DNA of 41,211 bases from an uncultured Paracoccaceae bacterium (GCA_937920555.1 CAKZTM010000011.1:1-41211), one strand, 5' to 3'; positions 23,542 to 32,988 are shown, counted from the first letter of the stretch. Translations and numbers: made by a program. The notes: generated by a model from the letters alone, not told the origin.

Positions 23542-24833
23542 TACACAACAATCGGTTCTGCGGATTGCTTGGTCTGCTTGAAAACCCGCCGATAGCGCGC
23601 GATCTCCTCGGCCGGTCCCATCGCCTTGCCAACATTGTCCGACAGCTTCACAGTGGGCTCGCCGTCAGCCCGGATCGCCTTGCACACCAGCGAGAAAGGC
23701 GCCAGCGCATCGTCCGGCACCAGCCCGCGAAAATCATTGGTCAACAGCGTGCCCCAGCCAAATCCGACGCGCACCCGACCCTTGAACTGATTGTGCAGCT
23801 CCTCAATCTTGTCCACATCCAACCCGTCCGAGAAAATCACCAGCTTTTTGCGCGGGTCTTGGCCCCGGCTTTTCCACCAGTTAATCGCGGTCTCAGCCCC
23901 GGTTGCAGGATCGCCGCTGTCAATGCGCATCCCGGTCCACTCGGTCAGCCAGTCAGGGGCGCGGTCCAAAAATCCTTGGGTTCCATAAGTGTCGGGCAGA
24001 ATAATCCGCAGATTGCCGTCGTAATCCTCCTGCCAATGCTCCAACACATCATAAGGGGCCCGCGCCAAATCCGCATCTGAGCCTGCCAGCGCCGAATAAA
24101 CCATGGGCAATTCATGCGCGTTTGTCCCGATCGCTTCCACCTCGCGGTTCTTGGCGATGGAACAGTTGGAACAGCCAGAGAACTTATCCCCCAGGCCCTC
24201 AATACAGGCCTGAATGCACCAATCCTGCCACAAAAACGAATGTCGCCTGCGCGTGCCGAAATCGGCTAATGACAATCCGTCAAGGGTTTTGAGTCGGTCG
24301 ATTTTGCTCCAGATTTTGGTCATGGCGCGGGCATAGAGCACCTGCAAATCGAACTTGCCCATTTGTTGCAAAACCGCACGCGAGCGTAGCTCTGTCAGGA
24401 TGGCAAGTGCGGGTATTTCCCACATCATCACGTCCGGCCACGAGCCCTCGAAGGTCAGTTCATACTGGTCGCCGTCGCGCCGGAGCTGATATTCCGGGAA
24501 GCGAAAGCCCTTGAACCAGTCGATGAATTCCGGCGTGAACATCCGCTCTTTGCCGTAAAATGTGTTGCCGCGCAGCCATGTGATCTCACCGCGGCTCAGC
24601 TCCAATGTGCGCACATGATCAAGCTGGGCGCGCAACTCCTCCTCGTCCACCAAATCCGCCAAAGGGATCGACTTGGTCCGGTTGATCAGGCTGAACGTGA
24701 CATTCACCCCCGAATGGCGCTTTTGCACAGTTTGCGCCATCAAAAGCTTGTAAAAATCCGTGTCCAGCATGGACCGGACAATGGGATCAAGATCCCATGT
24801 GTGGTCGTGAACGCGCGTTGCAATATCGATCAT
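23541..24833 (-). CDS. pncB: Nicotinate phosphoribosyltransferase
   Basis: A 430-residue enzyme that makes nicotinate mononucleotide from nicotinate, PRPP and ATP in the Preiss-Handler NAD salvage route. Landmarks: SMLDTDFYKLLMAQ at 21-34, SLADFGTRRRHSFLWQDW near 188-205, the phosphorylated active-site histidine H240 in IGTNAHELPM, and the GKAMGPAEEI and GFGWGTLLTNDF phosphate-site regions. Compared with other PncB proteins the segment before the histidine has two cysteines (C221 and C224 in GCSNCSIAKN), which is unusual. It lies 10 bp after pncA and overlaps the next gene. Confidence 0.93.
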   Translation of the reverse strand: MIDIATRVHDHTWDLDPIVRSMLDTDFYKLLMAQTVQKRHSGVNVTFSLINRTKSIPLADLVDEEELRAQLDHVRTLELSRGEITWLRGNTFYGKERMFTPEFIDWFKGFRFPEYQLRRDGDQYELTFEGSWPDVMMWEIPALAILTELRSRAVLQQMGKFDLQVLYARAMTKIWSKIDRLKTLDGLSLADFGTRRRHSFLWQDWCIQACIEGLGDKFSGCSNCSIAKNREVEAIGTNAHELPMVYSALAGSDADLARAPYDVLEHWQEDYDGNLRIILPDTYGTQGFLDRAPDWLTEWTGMRIDSGDPATGAETAINWWKSRGQDPRKKLVIFSDGLDVDKIEELHNQFKGRVRVGFGWGTLLTNDFRGLVPDDALAPFSLVCKAIRADGEPTVKLSDNVGKAMGPAEEIARYRRVFKQTKQSAEPIVV

Positions 24834-24843
24834 CAGATGTCCT

Positions 24844-25443
24844 TCAAGCGCCGATCAGCGTGATGCCGGCCGATTTCATTTCTGTCAGAATGCGGTCGAC
24901 CGAGCCGTCAAAGTCAATCGCGCGACAGGCATCAATCTGAACCGAGGCGGCAAAGCCTTCTTTGACCGCATCAAGAGCCGACCAGCCGACGCAAAAATCC
25001 AAGGCCAGCCCTGCAAATGTCAGCTCGGTGATGCCCCGGTCGCGCAAATAGCCCGCAAGACCGGTTTTTGTGGTCTGATCATTTTCAAAAAATGCCGAAT
25101 AGCTGTCGATCTTGGGATTGTAGCCCTTGCGAATGATCAGATCGGCCCTGTTTTGATCCAGATCGCTGTGAAACGCCGCACCGTTCGTGCCTTGAATGCA
25201 GTGATCCGGCCATAAGACCTGCGTGCCGTAGGGCATTTCTGTTGTGCTCATGGGCTCAGCATTGTGGTTGGAGGCAAAAGACAAGTGATCCGCCGGGTGC
25301 CAGTCCTGGGTCAGGATGACGGCATCAAAGGCGGCCATCATGGCATTGATAGGCCCCACCACCTCGTCCCCGCCAGCAACCGCAAGGTTTCCGCCGGGGC
25401 AAAAATCGTTTTGAACGTCGATGACGATAAGCGCTGATGTCAT
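24844..25443 (-). CDS. pncA: Nicotinamidase
   Basis: A 199-residue isochorismatase-fold amidase that hydrolyses nicotinamide to nicotinate. The catalytic triad is visible as D9 (VIDVQNDF), K106 (IIRKGYNP) and C151 (LALDFCVGW). Metal-site residues D47, H49 and H53 occur in TQDWHPADHLSF. It begins an operon pncA-pncB-hypothetical, which together convert nicotinamide to nicotinate mononucleotide. Divergence or readthrough to dapD is separated by 60 bp. High confidence from motif conservation and the matching neighbour. Confidence 0.94.
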   Translation of the reverse strand: MTSALIVIDVQNDFCPGGNLAVAGGDEVVGPINAMMAAFDAVILTQDWHPADHLSFASNHNAEPMSTTEMPYGTQVLWPDHCIQGTNGAAFHSDLDQNRADLIIRKGYNPKIDSYSAFFENDQTTKTGLAGYLRDRGITELTFAGLALDFCVGWSALDAVKEGFAASVQIDACRAIDFDGSVDRILTEMKSAGITLIGA

Positions 25444-25506
25444 GTGAGCCTCGCAAATTGAATGGTCAATAATCCATGTTGCGCAGGTGAGGTCAACCTA
25501 ACAGGC

Positions 25507-26334
25507 TTAGTCTCGGAGTAACTCGTTAATGCCGGTTTTGGAGCGGGTCCGCTCGTCCACGCGCTTCACGATCACCGCACAATAAAGATTGATCCCGTTT
25601 TTGGATGGCATCGAGCCTGCAACAACGACCGAATAGGGTGGCACTTCGCCGTACATTACATCGCCGGTTTCGCGGTCCACGATCTTGGTGGATTGGCCGA
25701 TAAACACGCCCATGCCCAAGACTGAGCCTTCGCGGACGATACAGCCCTCGACCACTTCGGAACGCGCGCCGATGAAGCAATTGTCCTCGATGATGGTGGG
25801 GCCTGCCTGCATCGGCTCCAACACGCCGCCGATCCCGACACCGCCTGAAAGATGCACGTTTTTGCCGATTTGCGCACAAGACCCGACCGTAGCCCATGTG
25901 TCGACCATGGTGCCCTCATCAACATATGCGCCCAAATTGACGAAGGATGGCATCAGCACAACACCCGGTGCGATGAAAGCGGATTTGCGCACGATGCAGT
26001 TTGGCACGGCGCGGAAACCGGCGGCGGACCACTGGTTCTCGCCCCAGCCTTTGAACTTGCTGTCAACCTTGTCCCACCAGCTTGACCCTTGTGGGCCGCC
26101 TTCCTGTGGCTCCATATCCTTCAGGCGAAAGCCCAGAAGCACGGCTTTCTTGGCCCATTGGTTCACATGCCATGACCCGTCAGATTGCTTTTCTGCCACG
26201 CGCAACTTGCCGCTATCCAGAGCATTCAGCGTGTCTTCAATCGCGTCGCGCGTTTCACCGGTGGTGGCAGGTGTGATTGTATCGCGTGCATCCCATGCCG
26301 CTTCGAGCGCTGTTTCGAGCTGTGCGTTTGACAA
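25507..26334 (-). CDS. dapD: Tetrahydrodipicolinate N-succinyltransferase
   Basis: A 275-residue hexapeptide-repeat acyltransferase that succinylates tetrahydrodipicolinate in lysine/diaminopimelate synthesis, the step before DapC and DapE. The left-handed beta-helix is shown by [32 protein letters not shown] and [17 protein letters not shown]. The N-terminal helical domain (1-about 100) ends in [14 protein letters not shown]; the C-terminus has [21 protein letters not shown]. Length is the family norm. It diverges from the LOG-family gene with 91 bp between start codons. Confidence 0.95.
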   Translation of the reverse strand: MSNAQLETALEAAWDARDTITPATTGETRDAIEDTLNALDSGKLRVAEKQSDGSWHVNQWAKKAVLLGFRLKDMEPQEGGPQGSSWWDKVDSKFKGWGENQWSAAGFRAVPNCIVRKSAFIAPGVVLMPSFVNLGAYVDEGTMVDTWATVGSCAQIGKNVHLSGGVGIGGVLEPMQAGPTIIEDNCFIGARSEVVEGCIVREGSVLGMGVFIGQSTKIVDRETGDVMYGEVPPYSVVVAGSMPSKNGINLYCAVIVKRVDERTRSKTGINELLRD

Positions 26335-26425
26335 GAGCTTATCCTTAGGTTTTGTGACTGGTCAGAGTTGGGCCAAGGCTATAAGGCTTATGGCTTGGTA
26401 TGAGCAACTAGAAAGGCATAGAGTT

Positions 26426-27238
26426 ATGGCAAAGAAGGGCGTTGAGCGTCGGTTCCCTAAGGCGGATGAGGACATCAAACTTTCTCGGGTCGTTGAGGAC
26501 ACGCCTCAAACGCGGCATCCGGCCTATGCACTTGCCTTTGCGGATAACGAGTTTTTGTGCCGCGATGAGCTGCGGCCAATCCGTTTGCAGCTTGAGTTGC
26601 TGAAAACTGAGATGGCCCTGACCGAAGCCAATGTGGAAAGCACCATCGTGATGTTTGGCGGGGCACGTATCCCGTCGCCTGAAAACAAAGACAAGGCCCG
26701 CACCAAAACGCTGGAAGGTCTGTCGAAATACTACGCGGAAGCTCAGGAATTTGCCCGCATTTGCACCGAAAAATCGATGGAAACCGATGGCCGCGAATAT
26801 GTGGTTTGCACAGGTGGCGGTCCGGGTGTCATGGAAGCGGGAAATCGCGGTGCCGAGGATGCAGGCGGCAAGTCCATTGGCCTCAATATCGTATTGCCTC
26901 ATGAGCAAGCTCCCAACCAATATGTGACACCTGAGTTCAGCTTCAACTTCCACTATTTTGCCATTCGCAAGATGCATTTTCTGATGCGCGCCCGCGCGAT
27001 CACGGTGTTTCCCGGTGGCTTTGGAACGCTCGATGAGTTGTTCGAGACGCTTACGTTGATCCAGACCCAGCGCATGAACGAGATGCCGGTGCTCTTGTTC
27101 GGCAAAGAGTTCTGGACCCGTATCATCGATTTTGACGCACTCTCGGATGCAGGAACGATCTCGCCCGAGGACATCAAACTCTTCAAATTTGTAGAGACCG
27201 CCCAGGAGGCTTGGCAGATTATCGCTGACACCGCCTAA
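26426..27238 (+). CDS. LOG-family protein (Rossmann, cytokinin riboside monophosphate phosphoribohydrolase-like)
   Basis: A 270-residue LOG/TIGR00730-family protein with an N-terminal extension of about 70 residues. The nucleotide-binding motif GGGPGVMEA is near 130-138 and the signature PGGFGTLDE near 196-204, followed by the family helix FETLTLIQTQRM. Members release adenine-type bases from nucleoside monophosphates (AMP/cytokinin nucleotides) or act as lysine-decarboxylase-like proteins in older annotation. The frame stays open upstream opposite dapD, but ATG at 26426 has GAAAGG 9 nt before it and starts the family length. It is divergent from dapD. Confidence 0.9.
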   Translation: MAKKGVERRFPKADEDIKLSRVVEDTPQTRHPAYALAFADNEFLCRDELRPIRLQLELLKTEMALTEANVESTIVMFGGARIPSPENKDKARTKTLEGLSKYYAEAQEFARICTEKSMETDGREYVVCTGGGPGVMEAGNRGAEDAGGKSIGLNIVLPHEQAPNQYVTPEFSFNFHYFAIRKMHFLMRARAITVFPGGFGTLDELFETLTLIQTQRMNEMPVLLFGKEFWTRIIDFDALSDAGTISPEDIKLFKFVETAQEAWQIIADTA

Positions 27239-27300
27239 ATGGCGCGCGATAAAACCACATTCTACCACCACCCGTGACATGTTTCTGCCCAATTATATAG

Positions 27301-27322
27301 GCAGAACTACCTAGAGTTCGGC
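27301..27322. repeat. Imperfect inverted repeat
   Basis: GCAGAACT and AGTTCGGC mirror each other (7 of 8) across a 6-bp centre, in the 201-bp intergenic region before the serralysin gene. Possible operator; unverified. Confidence 0.3.
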
Positions 27323-27439
27323 AGTGCCGCTCTGATGTGTCTTGGTCCCGTGTGACCCTGTGTCAGAGTATCCTGCCAGAGTAATTGGGTAGGGGCTTGA
27401 AGCGCGTCGCCAATCAGGCGCGCAAGAGCGAGTGAGTGT

Positions 27440-28864
27440 ATGTGCGTAATGTGTTTGGCCGCTCAGCGGTCGTTTGACGAGTGTTGTGATGCCGATGGTG
27501 CATCCGACCCCTTGGCACTCAACGATCCCAACACTGCCGCTGCGTCCTCCTCAAGCGTTTCAGATTACAGGTCCATTCTTTACTATCTTGATGGCGGCGA
27601 TAATTTTCGCTGGAATGCGGAAAACAGCTTGGGCACCTCTGTGCTGGTGACCTATTCCTTCGGCGAAGGGTCGGAATTGCCATCCACATCGGGGAGCCAT
27701 TCCAATCCTTACGGCGCCTCCAGTTTCAGCTCTTTCACCAACGCCCAGAAAAACAATTTCCGTCTGGCCGCCGCCGAGTTCATGGCCGTCTCGGGCATTG
27801 TTCTGGTGGAAACGGACGGGGGCGGGGACATCAATGTGTTCAACGCCCATGGCACCTATGTGGGCGGTTATGCGGACCTGCCTTATGTGAACGGCAGCTA
27901 TCAGTCTGAAGTGGATCTTGTGATCGACAGTTCCGGCAGCTACGCCGAAGGCTCATACGGTTATTTCACGATTCTGCATGAGCTGGGTCATGCGGTGGGC
28001 CTCGATCACACCCATGAGGGCCGTTATACGCTCAACAACGGTATGGATACGACCGCCACAACGGTGATGAGCTATAATTATGATCATGAGGCCAGCGGAT
28101 TGCAGTCCTTGGACAATGCAGCCCTAGAGCATTTATACGGCGAGCAGGTCGTCTCGTCCGGCTGGTCCTTCTCCTACAAAGCCAACAAAGCGCGGGTAGA
28201 TGCCTCAGGCTCGACCGGGGCCGACATGCTTTTGGTGCCCGCGACATTGGATGGCACCGCCTTTGCCACCAAGATCATGGGCTACGGCGGCCACGACCAG
28301 ATTTCCGGTCAGGATGCTATGGATATTTTGCGCGGCAACCAGGGCAATGACATGCTTGATGGCATGGGCGGCAATGACAGGCTGCGCGGCGGAAGTGGGT
28401 CGGACACGATCTATGGCGGCTCTGGCGACGATTTCATCCATGGCGGGTCCGGCGCTGATACGATTTACGGCGAGGGCGGTAATGACCTGATCCTTGGCGG
28501 CGCGGCGGCAGACGAGATTTCCGGCGGTTGGGGAAATGATGACCTGAGCGGCCATTTGAACGACGACACTTTGGATGGCGGAGCGGGCGACGATGTTCTG
28601 ACCGGCGGCAAGGGCAATGACCTGCTGAGCGGCGGCAGCGGTGTTGACATGTTTATATTCCGAAACACCGCCGCCCATGACACGATCACCGATTTTGATG
28701 CCGCGTCTGAAACGCTCCGCTTTGAGGGCACCGGCCGTAGTTTTGCGGATGTGTTGGTCACAACGGTGGACGGCCATGCACAAGTGCAGGTCGGGGACGT
28801 CGTGATTGATCTGCTGGGTGTATCCGCCGCGGCTATTGGCGCCGATGATTTTGAGTTTATCTAA
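27440..28864 (+). CDS. Secreted serralysin-family metalloprotease with RTX repeats
   Basis: A 474-residue M10B-type zinc protease. The zinc motif is HELGHAVGLDH (H180, E181, H184, H190) and the Met-turn is VMSYNY with M210. From about 284 to 402 there are RTX nonapeptide repeats (GGSGSDTIY, GEGGNDLIL, GGAGDDVLT) that bind calcium, and a C-terminal segment of the type used for type I secretion; no Sec signal is present. The matching ABC exporter is not in the window. The N-terminus is peculiar: MCVMCLAAQ...ECC, four cysteines in 16 residues, rare in proteins exported unfolded to a calcium-rich medium. Likely role is extracellular protein degradation. It converges on the phytase-like gene with 2 bp between stop codons. 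Confidence 0.9.
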   Translation: MCVMCLAAQRSFDECCDADGASDPLALNDPNTAAASSSSVSDYRSILYYLDGGDNFRWNAENSLGTSVLVTYSFGEGSELPSTSGSHSNPYGASSFSSFTNAQKNNFRLAAAEFMAVSGIVLVETDGGGDINVFNAHGTYVGGYADLPYVNGSYQSEVDLVIDSSGSYAEGSYGYFTILHELGHAVGLDHTHEGRYTLNNGMDTTATTVMSYNYDHEASGLQSLDNAALEHLYGEQVVSSGWSFSYKANKARVDASGSTGADMLLVPATLDGTAFATKIMGYGGHDQISGQDAMDILRGNQGNDMLDGMGGNDRLRGGSGSDTIYGGSGDDFIHGGSGADTIYGEGGNDLILGGAAADEISGGWGNDDLSGHLNDDTLDGGAGDDVLTGGKGNDLLSGGSGVDMFIFRNTAAHDTITDFDAASETLRFEGTGRSFADVLVTTVDGHAQVQVGDVVIDLLGVSAAAIGADDFEFI

Positions 28865-28866
28865 AG

Positions 28867-29742
28867 CTACTCGCGCAACTCGTATTCCGTGACCCAAGTG
28901 CTGAGCAAACCAAGAAAGTTGTCGTCGGAAATCAGGGTGACAATGGTTTGTCCTGATGCATCCGTCCACAGGCTGATACCTTCCGCATTCTCCATGACCG
29001 AGTATTTGGTCTCCAACAGGGTTTCCCCTTGATCAAAACCGTCCTCACTCAATGAAAACCGGCGAATGCGCGATTTGAACTGGTTGATGATGTCAAAATC
29101 CCGCTCCAGAACATAGAGCTTCCCGTCGGGCCCGAAATCCGCCCCGACCACCAAGAACCGCTTGGAGCGGGGAATGGACAGCGCATCATCCCAAGTATCG
29201 TCTTTGTAGCGAAACACCGGAAAGGGCCGCTCCCATTTGCCGGACCGCTCGGGGATTGCGTAAACAGTGCCATCCGCGTCAACCGCCAACGCCTCCAACC
29301 CGGAGTTTGACTGGAACCGCCAGAAGAAATTCCACGTGTGGGTCCAGTTGGCTTTGGTGAGATCAGCGTCGAATGTCCAAACCCGGTGATGACCCTCATA
29401 AGACACGTAGATTGTCCCATCGGGCGCCACCGCTAGGCCCTCGGCATCCATGAGGAACTCCACCGGGTCGCGGTCGCGAACCAGTGGTAGCGGCTCAACC
29501 GCATCTGTCGAAATACCCGCGATACCACCGTCCGCGCGGGTGATTTGGGCCCGCGCAAAATACCCGCGATCGGAAATGGCCAAAAAGCTTTGCCCGTCCG
29601 GGGCCATCGACAGCCCTGAAAACCCGCCGAAATTGGGGTCCTCAAACGTCCATTTATATTGATCCCGCAAAACAAGTTCAGCGGCAGGTGCGGGGCATGA
29701 AAGGGCCACAAGAATGGCGGCCCAGAGAAAGGCGCGTGGCAT
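28867..29742 (-). CDS. Esterase-like activity of phytase family exported protein
   Basis: A 291-residue beta-propeller-like secreted protein of the phytase-like/esterase-like family. A Sec signal peptide covers about 1-20 (MPRAFLWAAILVALSCPAPAA). The repeats GFSGLSMAPDGQSFLAISDRG, DAEGLAVAPDGTIYVSYEGH and LEALAVDADGTVYAIPE show the blade pattern with Asp/Glu calcium sites. Enzymatic substrate is unknown; some family members hydrolyse phosphate esters. Its ATG overlaps the mepA stop codon by 1 bp (TGATG), so it is coupled to mepA. Periplasmic or secreted location is inferred. Confidence 0.82.
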   Translation of the reverse strand: MPRAFLWAAILVALSCPAPAAELVLRDQYKWTFEDPNFGGFSGLSMAPDGQSFLAISDRGYFARAQITRADGGIAGISTDAVEPLPLVRDRDPVEFLMDAEGLAVAPDGTIYVSYEGHHRVWTFDADLTKANWTHTWNFFWRFQSNSGLEALAVDADGTVYAIPERSGKWERPFPVFRYKDDTWDDALSIPRSKRFLVVGADFGPDGKLYVLERDFDIINQFKSRIRRFSLSEDGFDQGETLLETKYSVMENAEGISLWTDASGQTIVTLISDDNFLGLLSTWVTEYELRE

Positions 29743-30596
29743 CAGTTTTTCAGAACCTGACTGCAAGATTGCGGGAGCGTGGCCAAGGTGATCGGCGCTT
29801 TGGGTTTTGACGGTTTTTTAGGGGCGTTGGGATCAGGGGGTGCCAGCGCATCAGTAACCCACCAGACGGCCTCCTTACAGCCATCACCGGCAGGAATGGC
29901 GGCTTGTTCTTGGCAGGCCCGCGATCCGGCGGGGCAGTTCAGGCGCACATGGAAATGATAGTGATGGCCCCACCAAGGACGGATTTTACGCAACCATTTG
30001 CGATCATTTGCAGGCGTGTCTTGGCACATTTGCAATTTGGCAGGTGCTGTCACGAAAATCCGTGCCACCGCAGGATCTTCGGCGGCGGCGCGCAAAATCT
30101 GTTGATGCGCCTTGGTCCAGTTTGCGTTGACGCGGCGCTGATCTTTGGAGCGGATGCTGATCGAGGACAGGCTCTCACGCTCGGCCCGGCTCAGGTTCAG
30201 ACGCGCCGGTGGCAGCATCCAGATATCGGCATCAAGACCAACCTGATGAGACGCGTGGCCGGTCAGCATCGGCCCGCCGCGCGGCTGCGCAATATCGCCG
30301 ACATAAAGCCCCTTCCATCCTGCGCCTACCGCTGATCGCGACAATCTTTGGATGAAGGAGATTACTTCGGGATGGCCCCAGTTTCGGTTGCGGCTCAATC
30401 GCATCGCCTGCCATGTTGGTCCGGTTTCGGGCAGTTGGACAGCCCCCGCAAGGCACCCTTTGGCATAGGTGCCAAAGGCTTCGGGTTGATGAAAGGACGG
30501 CGTGGACTTGCGCCCGAAAAGCTCCTTGGCGGCGGTTTGGGCGGACGCGAAGCCGGGTAGGATGAGGACAAAAAGGACGAGGCTAAATCGTAGCAT
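29742..30596 (-). CDS. mepA: Penicillin-insensitive murein endopeptidase
   Basis: A 284-residue LAS-type (M74) metallopeptidase that cuts D-Ala-mDAP cross-links in peptidoglycan. A signal peptide covers about 1-19 (MLRFSLVLFVLILPGFASA). Zinc ligands lie in GGPMLTGHASHQVGLDADIW (His and Asp residues) and WWGHHYHFHVRLNC. The last about 45 residues are a proline/lysine-rich tail (PNAPKKPSKPKAP). Start is uncertain: ATG at 30596 gives the signal peptide directly but overlaps the MFS gene by 14 bp; upstream ATGs at 30614 and 30635 are alternatives. It is cotranscribed with the phytase-like gene. Confidence 0.92.
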   Translation of the reverse strand: MLRFSLVLFVLILPGFASAQTAAKELFGRKSTPSFHQPEAFGTYAKGCLAGAVQLPETGPTWQAMRLSRNRNWGHPEVISFIQRLSRSAVGAGWKGLYVGDIAQPRGGPMLTGHASHQVGLDADIWMLPPARLNLSRAERESLSSISIRSKDQRRVNANWTKAHQQILRAAAEDPAVARIFVTAPAKLQMCQDTPANDRKWLRKIRPWWGHHYHFHVRLNCPAGSRACQEQAAIPAGDGCKEAVWWVTDALAPPDPNAPKKPSKPKAPITLATLPQSCSQVLKN

Positions 30597-31941
30597 GAAT
30601 GGGATCCAAATCATCTTTGGGGGTAACTCTTGCAAGAAAGAAGATACCGATTACGAAAAGGATAATTATTGGGGCAAAAATACCGAAATGCTGATCGCCT
30701 GTCCATGTCGTGGCGATCCCGATGGACACAGGCGCAAGAAATGCGGTCGCTTTGCCGGTCAGCGCATAAAGGCCAAAAGCCTCGGTCATGCGGTCCGGCT
30801 CGGCAAGATTGACCAGCATGGTGCGCGAGGATGCTTGCAGCGCTCCGCCCGCCGCACCGATCATTGCGCCGCAAATGTAGAAAATGATGTCCGGCAGGGG
30901 CGATGTCTCTGCGATGCCAATGCCAAATACGCTGGTGCGTGAGGTGAAAAAGCAAATGATGGACACCAGCAGCAAACAGGTGATCGAGGCATAAATCACC
31001 GATTTTGGGCCAAACTTGCGATCCGCCAGTCCACCGATCCATGCACCAAGCGCCCCGGTGATCAGCGCCAAAATGCCAAAGACGCCAATTTGAATGATCG
31101 TCCAGCCCAAAACCCCGGAGGCAAAAATGCCGCCAAAGGCATAAACACCGCCGATCAATGCATCCCGGTAGAACATCGAGCCCAACAGATAATTCAGAAA
31201 ATTGGGCCGGGCGGGCAGGGTTTTGACGGTTTGGGCCAGATCCGACAGAGCCGCGGAAATGGCACCTTTGGCGCGTTTGACCCGGCTCACGTCAGGCACC
31301 CATAAAAAGAACGGCACCATGAAAATGACGTACCAGATTGCGGTGATGGGCCCGACGGCGCGCGTGCCTTCGCGCATCTCCGCATCAAGCCCGCCGATCG
31401 GAGGGCCGCCCAGCAGGGTCGTGCCCGCCTCATTTTCGGCCACCAAAAGCAACACGAAAAGCAGCACAAAAAGGCCGCCCACATAGCCTAGCGCCCAACC
31501 ATCGCCAGAGACTTTCCCGACCTCGGATTTTGTGGCGATCTCGGGCAGCATGGCGTTGGAGAACGTGGTCGAGAACTCCACACCGATCACACCTACCGCA
31601 AATGCAATCAGGACAAACGTGTAATTGTCCAACCCCGGCACAGCATACCAAAGCGAAAACGAGCCCAGCACATAAAGCAGCGAAAACGCAGCAATCCAAG
31701 GTTTTCGGGGGCCGGTCGTATCAGCAATTGCCCCCAAAACCGGCGCCAGCACCGCAATGAAGACACCAACAGCCGCCGTGGTAAATGCCCAATCGGCCTG
31801 TCCGTCCACCGGGTTGGCGGCCACTGCCGAGGTGAAATAGGGAGCGAAAATAAAGGTGACGAGCAACGTATGAAATGGCTGCGACGCGAAATCGAAAAAC
31901 ATCCAACCCCAGATGGATTTGCGCTTTGTGCTGTGTGCCAT
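30583..31941 (-). CDS. UMF1/Atg22-type MFS transporter
   Basis: A 452-residue major facilitator protein with about 12 membrane segments. The N-terminus KRKSIWGWMFFDFASQPFHTLLVTFIFAPYF and the motif APVLGAIADTTGPRKPWIAAFS (loop 2-3, the A-like GxxaDrxGpRkp signature) are typical of the UMF1/Atg22 group. Eukaryotic Atg22 exports vacuolar amino acids; bacterial substrates are unknown. ATG at 31941 is preferred over upstream ATG at 31968 because it matches the conserved start. It lies 59 bp after the thioesterase and overlaps mepA, so it is likely part of one leftward operon. Confidence 0.88.
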   Translation of the reverse strand: MAHSTKRKSIWGWMFFDFASQPFHTLLVTFIFAPYFTSAVAANPVDGQADWAFTTAAVGVFIAVLAPVLGAIADTTGPRKPWIAAFSLLYVLGSFSLWYAVPGLDNYTFVLIAFAVGVIGVEFSTTFSNAMLPEIATKSEVGKVSGDGWALGYVGGLFVLLFVLLLVAENEAGTTLLGGPPIGGLDAEMREGTRAVGPITAIWYVIFMVPFFLWVPDVSRVKRAKGAISAALSDLAQTVKTLPARPNFLNYLLGSMFYRDALIGGVYAFGGIFASGVLGWTIIQIGVFGILALITGALGAWIGGLADRKFGPKSVIYASITCLLLVSIICFFTSRTSVFGIGIAETSPLPDIIFYICGAMIGAAGGALQASSRTMLVNLAEPDRMTEAFGLYALTGKATAFLAPVSIGIATTWTGDQHFGIFAPIIILFVIGIFFLARVTPKDDLDPIHATI

Positions 31942-32000
31942 GGTCTGCTCATTTCTATTTGAGCCCATAAGACAGCTTAACGCGCACTGGCGCAACGACT

Positions 32001-32543
32001 TTAAGCGGTGTCGACGCGTTCGGGTGGCCACGGGCGGGAGGCTTCCGCCTCGATCCAGTTTTTTATCCAATCGGGCGGGCTCGGGTTCCAGTCAGGATCA
32101 TTCATGGCCTCCGCCACCTCCTGAGTGGGCACAATCCCGTCCTTGTTTGTGATCGCCGCCCGGTACAGGATGTTGGAGGCCGCCTCCCCCTTTTTCCACA
32201 TGGTTTGCTCTATGTAGAAAAACTTGTCGTCGCGCGCGACCGTGCGGGAGTGAACCTCGAACCGCTCAAAAGGCCGAATGCGCCGACGATACCGCACCGA
32301 AGCTCCGGCCATGGCGAACCCCCATTTGCGCTTCATCATGATCCTGAGCAATCCCACGCGCACCGCAAGCGGGATGCGCCCAATGTCATATAGGGTCAGC
32401 ACCCGACCGTTGTTCATCTCCAGATTGAAGTCGATGTCGATGGGCCAGCAAATGTGATGCGATACATGAGTGCCACCGGGGGTCAGCGGCGGCATAGACC
32501 GGGCACGCAACATCTCTTTGGCTAGGCGTAGAACAGGATACAT
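32001..32543 (-). CDS. Hot-dog thioesterase-family protein
   Basis: A 180-residue 4HBT-type protein. The signature IDFNLEMNNGRVLTLYDIGR (about 37-56) holds the family's catalytic Asn/Asp region, followed by the strand AGASVRYRRRIRPFERFEVHSRTVARDDKFFYIEQTM. Relatives hydrolyse acyl-CoA thioesters in the cytoplasm; chain specificity is unknown. No signal peptide. It is first of the thioesterase-MFS-mepA-phytase-like run of leftward genes and faces yggT, whose start is 157 bp away. Confidence 0.85.
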   Translation of the reverse strand: MYPVLRLAKEMLRARSMPPLTPGGTHVSHHICWPIDIDFNLEMNNGRVLTLYDIGRIPLAVRVGLLRIMMKRKWGFAMAGASVRYRRRIRPFERFEVHSRTVARDDKFFYIEQTMWKKGEAASNILYRAAITNKDGIVPTQEVAEAMNDPDWNPSPPDWIKNWIEAEASRPWPPERVDTA

Positions 32544-32700
32544 GGCGACAACTCCACTGGGGGTTGTGCTTTAGATGAGCGGTTTGGCCAGATCACGCAA
32601 GGGTTGACCAAAGGGTAAATCAAATTCGCAAAGACTTGCCCCAAGGGACATCTCTGCCTAGGTAGGGCCAAACGGACATTCGCGAAAGAAAGAACGGCCC

Positions 32701-32988
32701 ATGGTTTCCCTGTTTCAGATACTGCTTTTGATCCTCAATATGATTTGGTGGGTGGTGATCATCCACATTATTATGAGTTGGTTGATCAATTTTCAGGTTC
32801 TAAACCTGCACCAGCCTCTGGTATCCCAAATTTGGTACGGGCTTAACCGCCTGTTGGAGCCGATCTACACCCCGATCCGCAACGCGTTGCCGCAAATGGG
32901 TGGGCTTGATCTGGCTCCGTTGATCTTCATCGTTATTCTTTATGCGGCACAGATCATAATCCGAAATAACATGTACGCGTTCGGATAA
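32701..32988 (+). CDS. YggT-family membrane protein
   Basis: A 95-residue YggT protein with two hydrophobic regions, about 5-28 and 70-87, separated by the conserved segment LHQPLVSQIWYGLNRLLEPIYTPIRNALPQMGGLDLAPL (read as two shorter blocks: NRLLEPIYTPIRN and LDLAPLIFI). The family occurs widely and has been linked to osmotic or cell-division functions and, in chloroplasts, to cytochrome assembly, but no activity is settled for bacteria. Its stop codon runs into an A-tract and hairpin that end the opposite msrA gene. Confidence 0.92.
   Translation: MVSLFQILLLILNMIWWVVIIHIIMSWLINFQVLNLHQPLVSQIWYGLNRLLEPIYTPIRNALPQMGGLDLAPLIFIVILYAAQIIIRNNMYAFG

Noticed and set aside
25685..26425. Plus-strand open frame joined in frame to the LOG-family gene
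   Set aside because: Antisense to dapD; the LOG family starts at 26426 with a good ribosome site.
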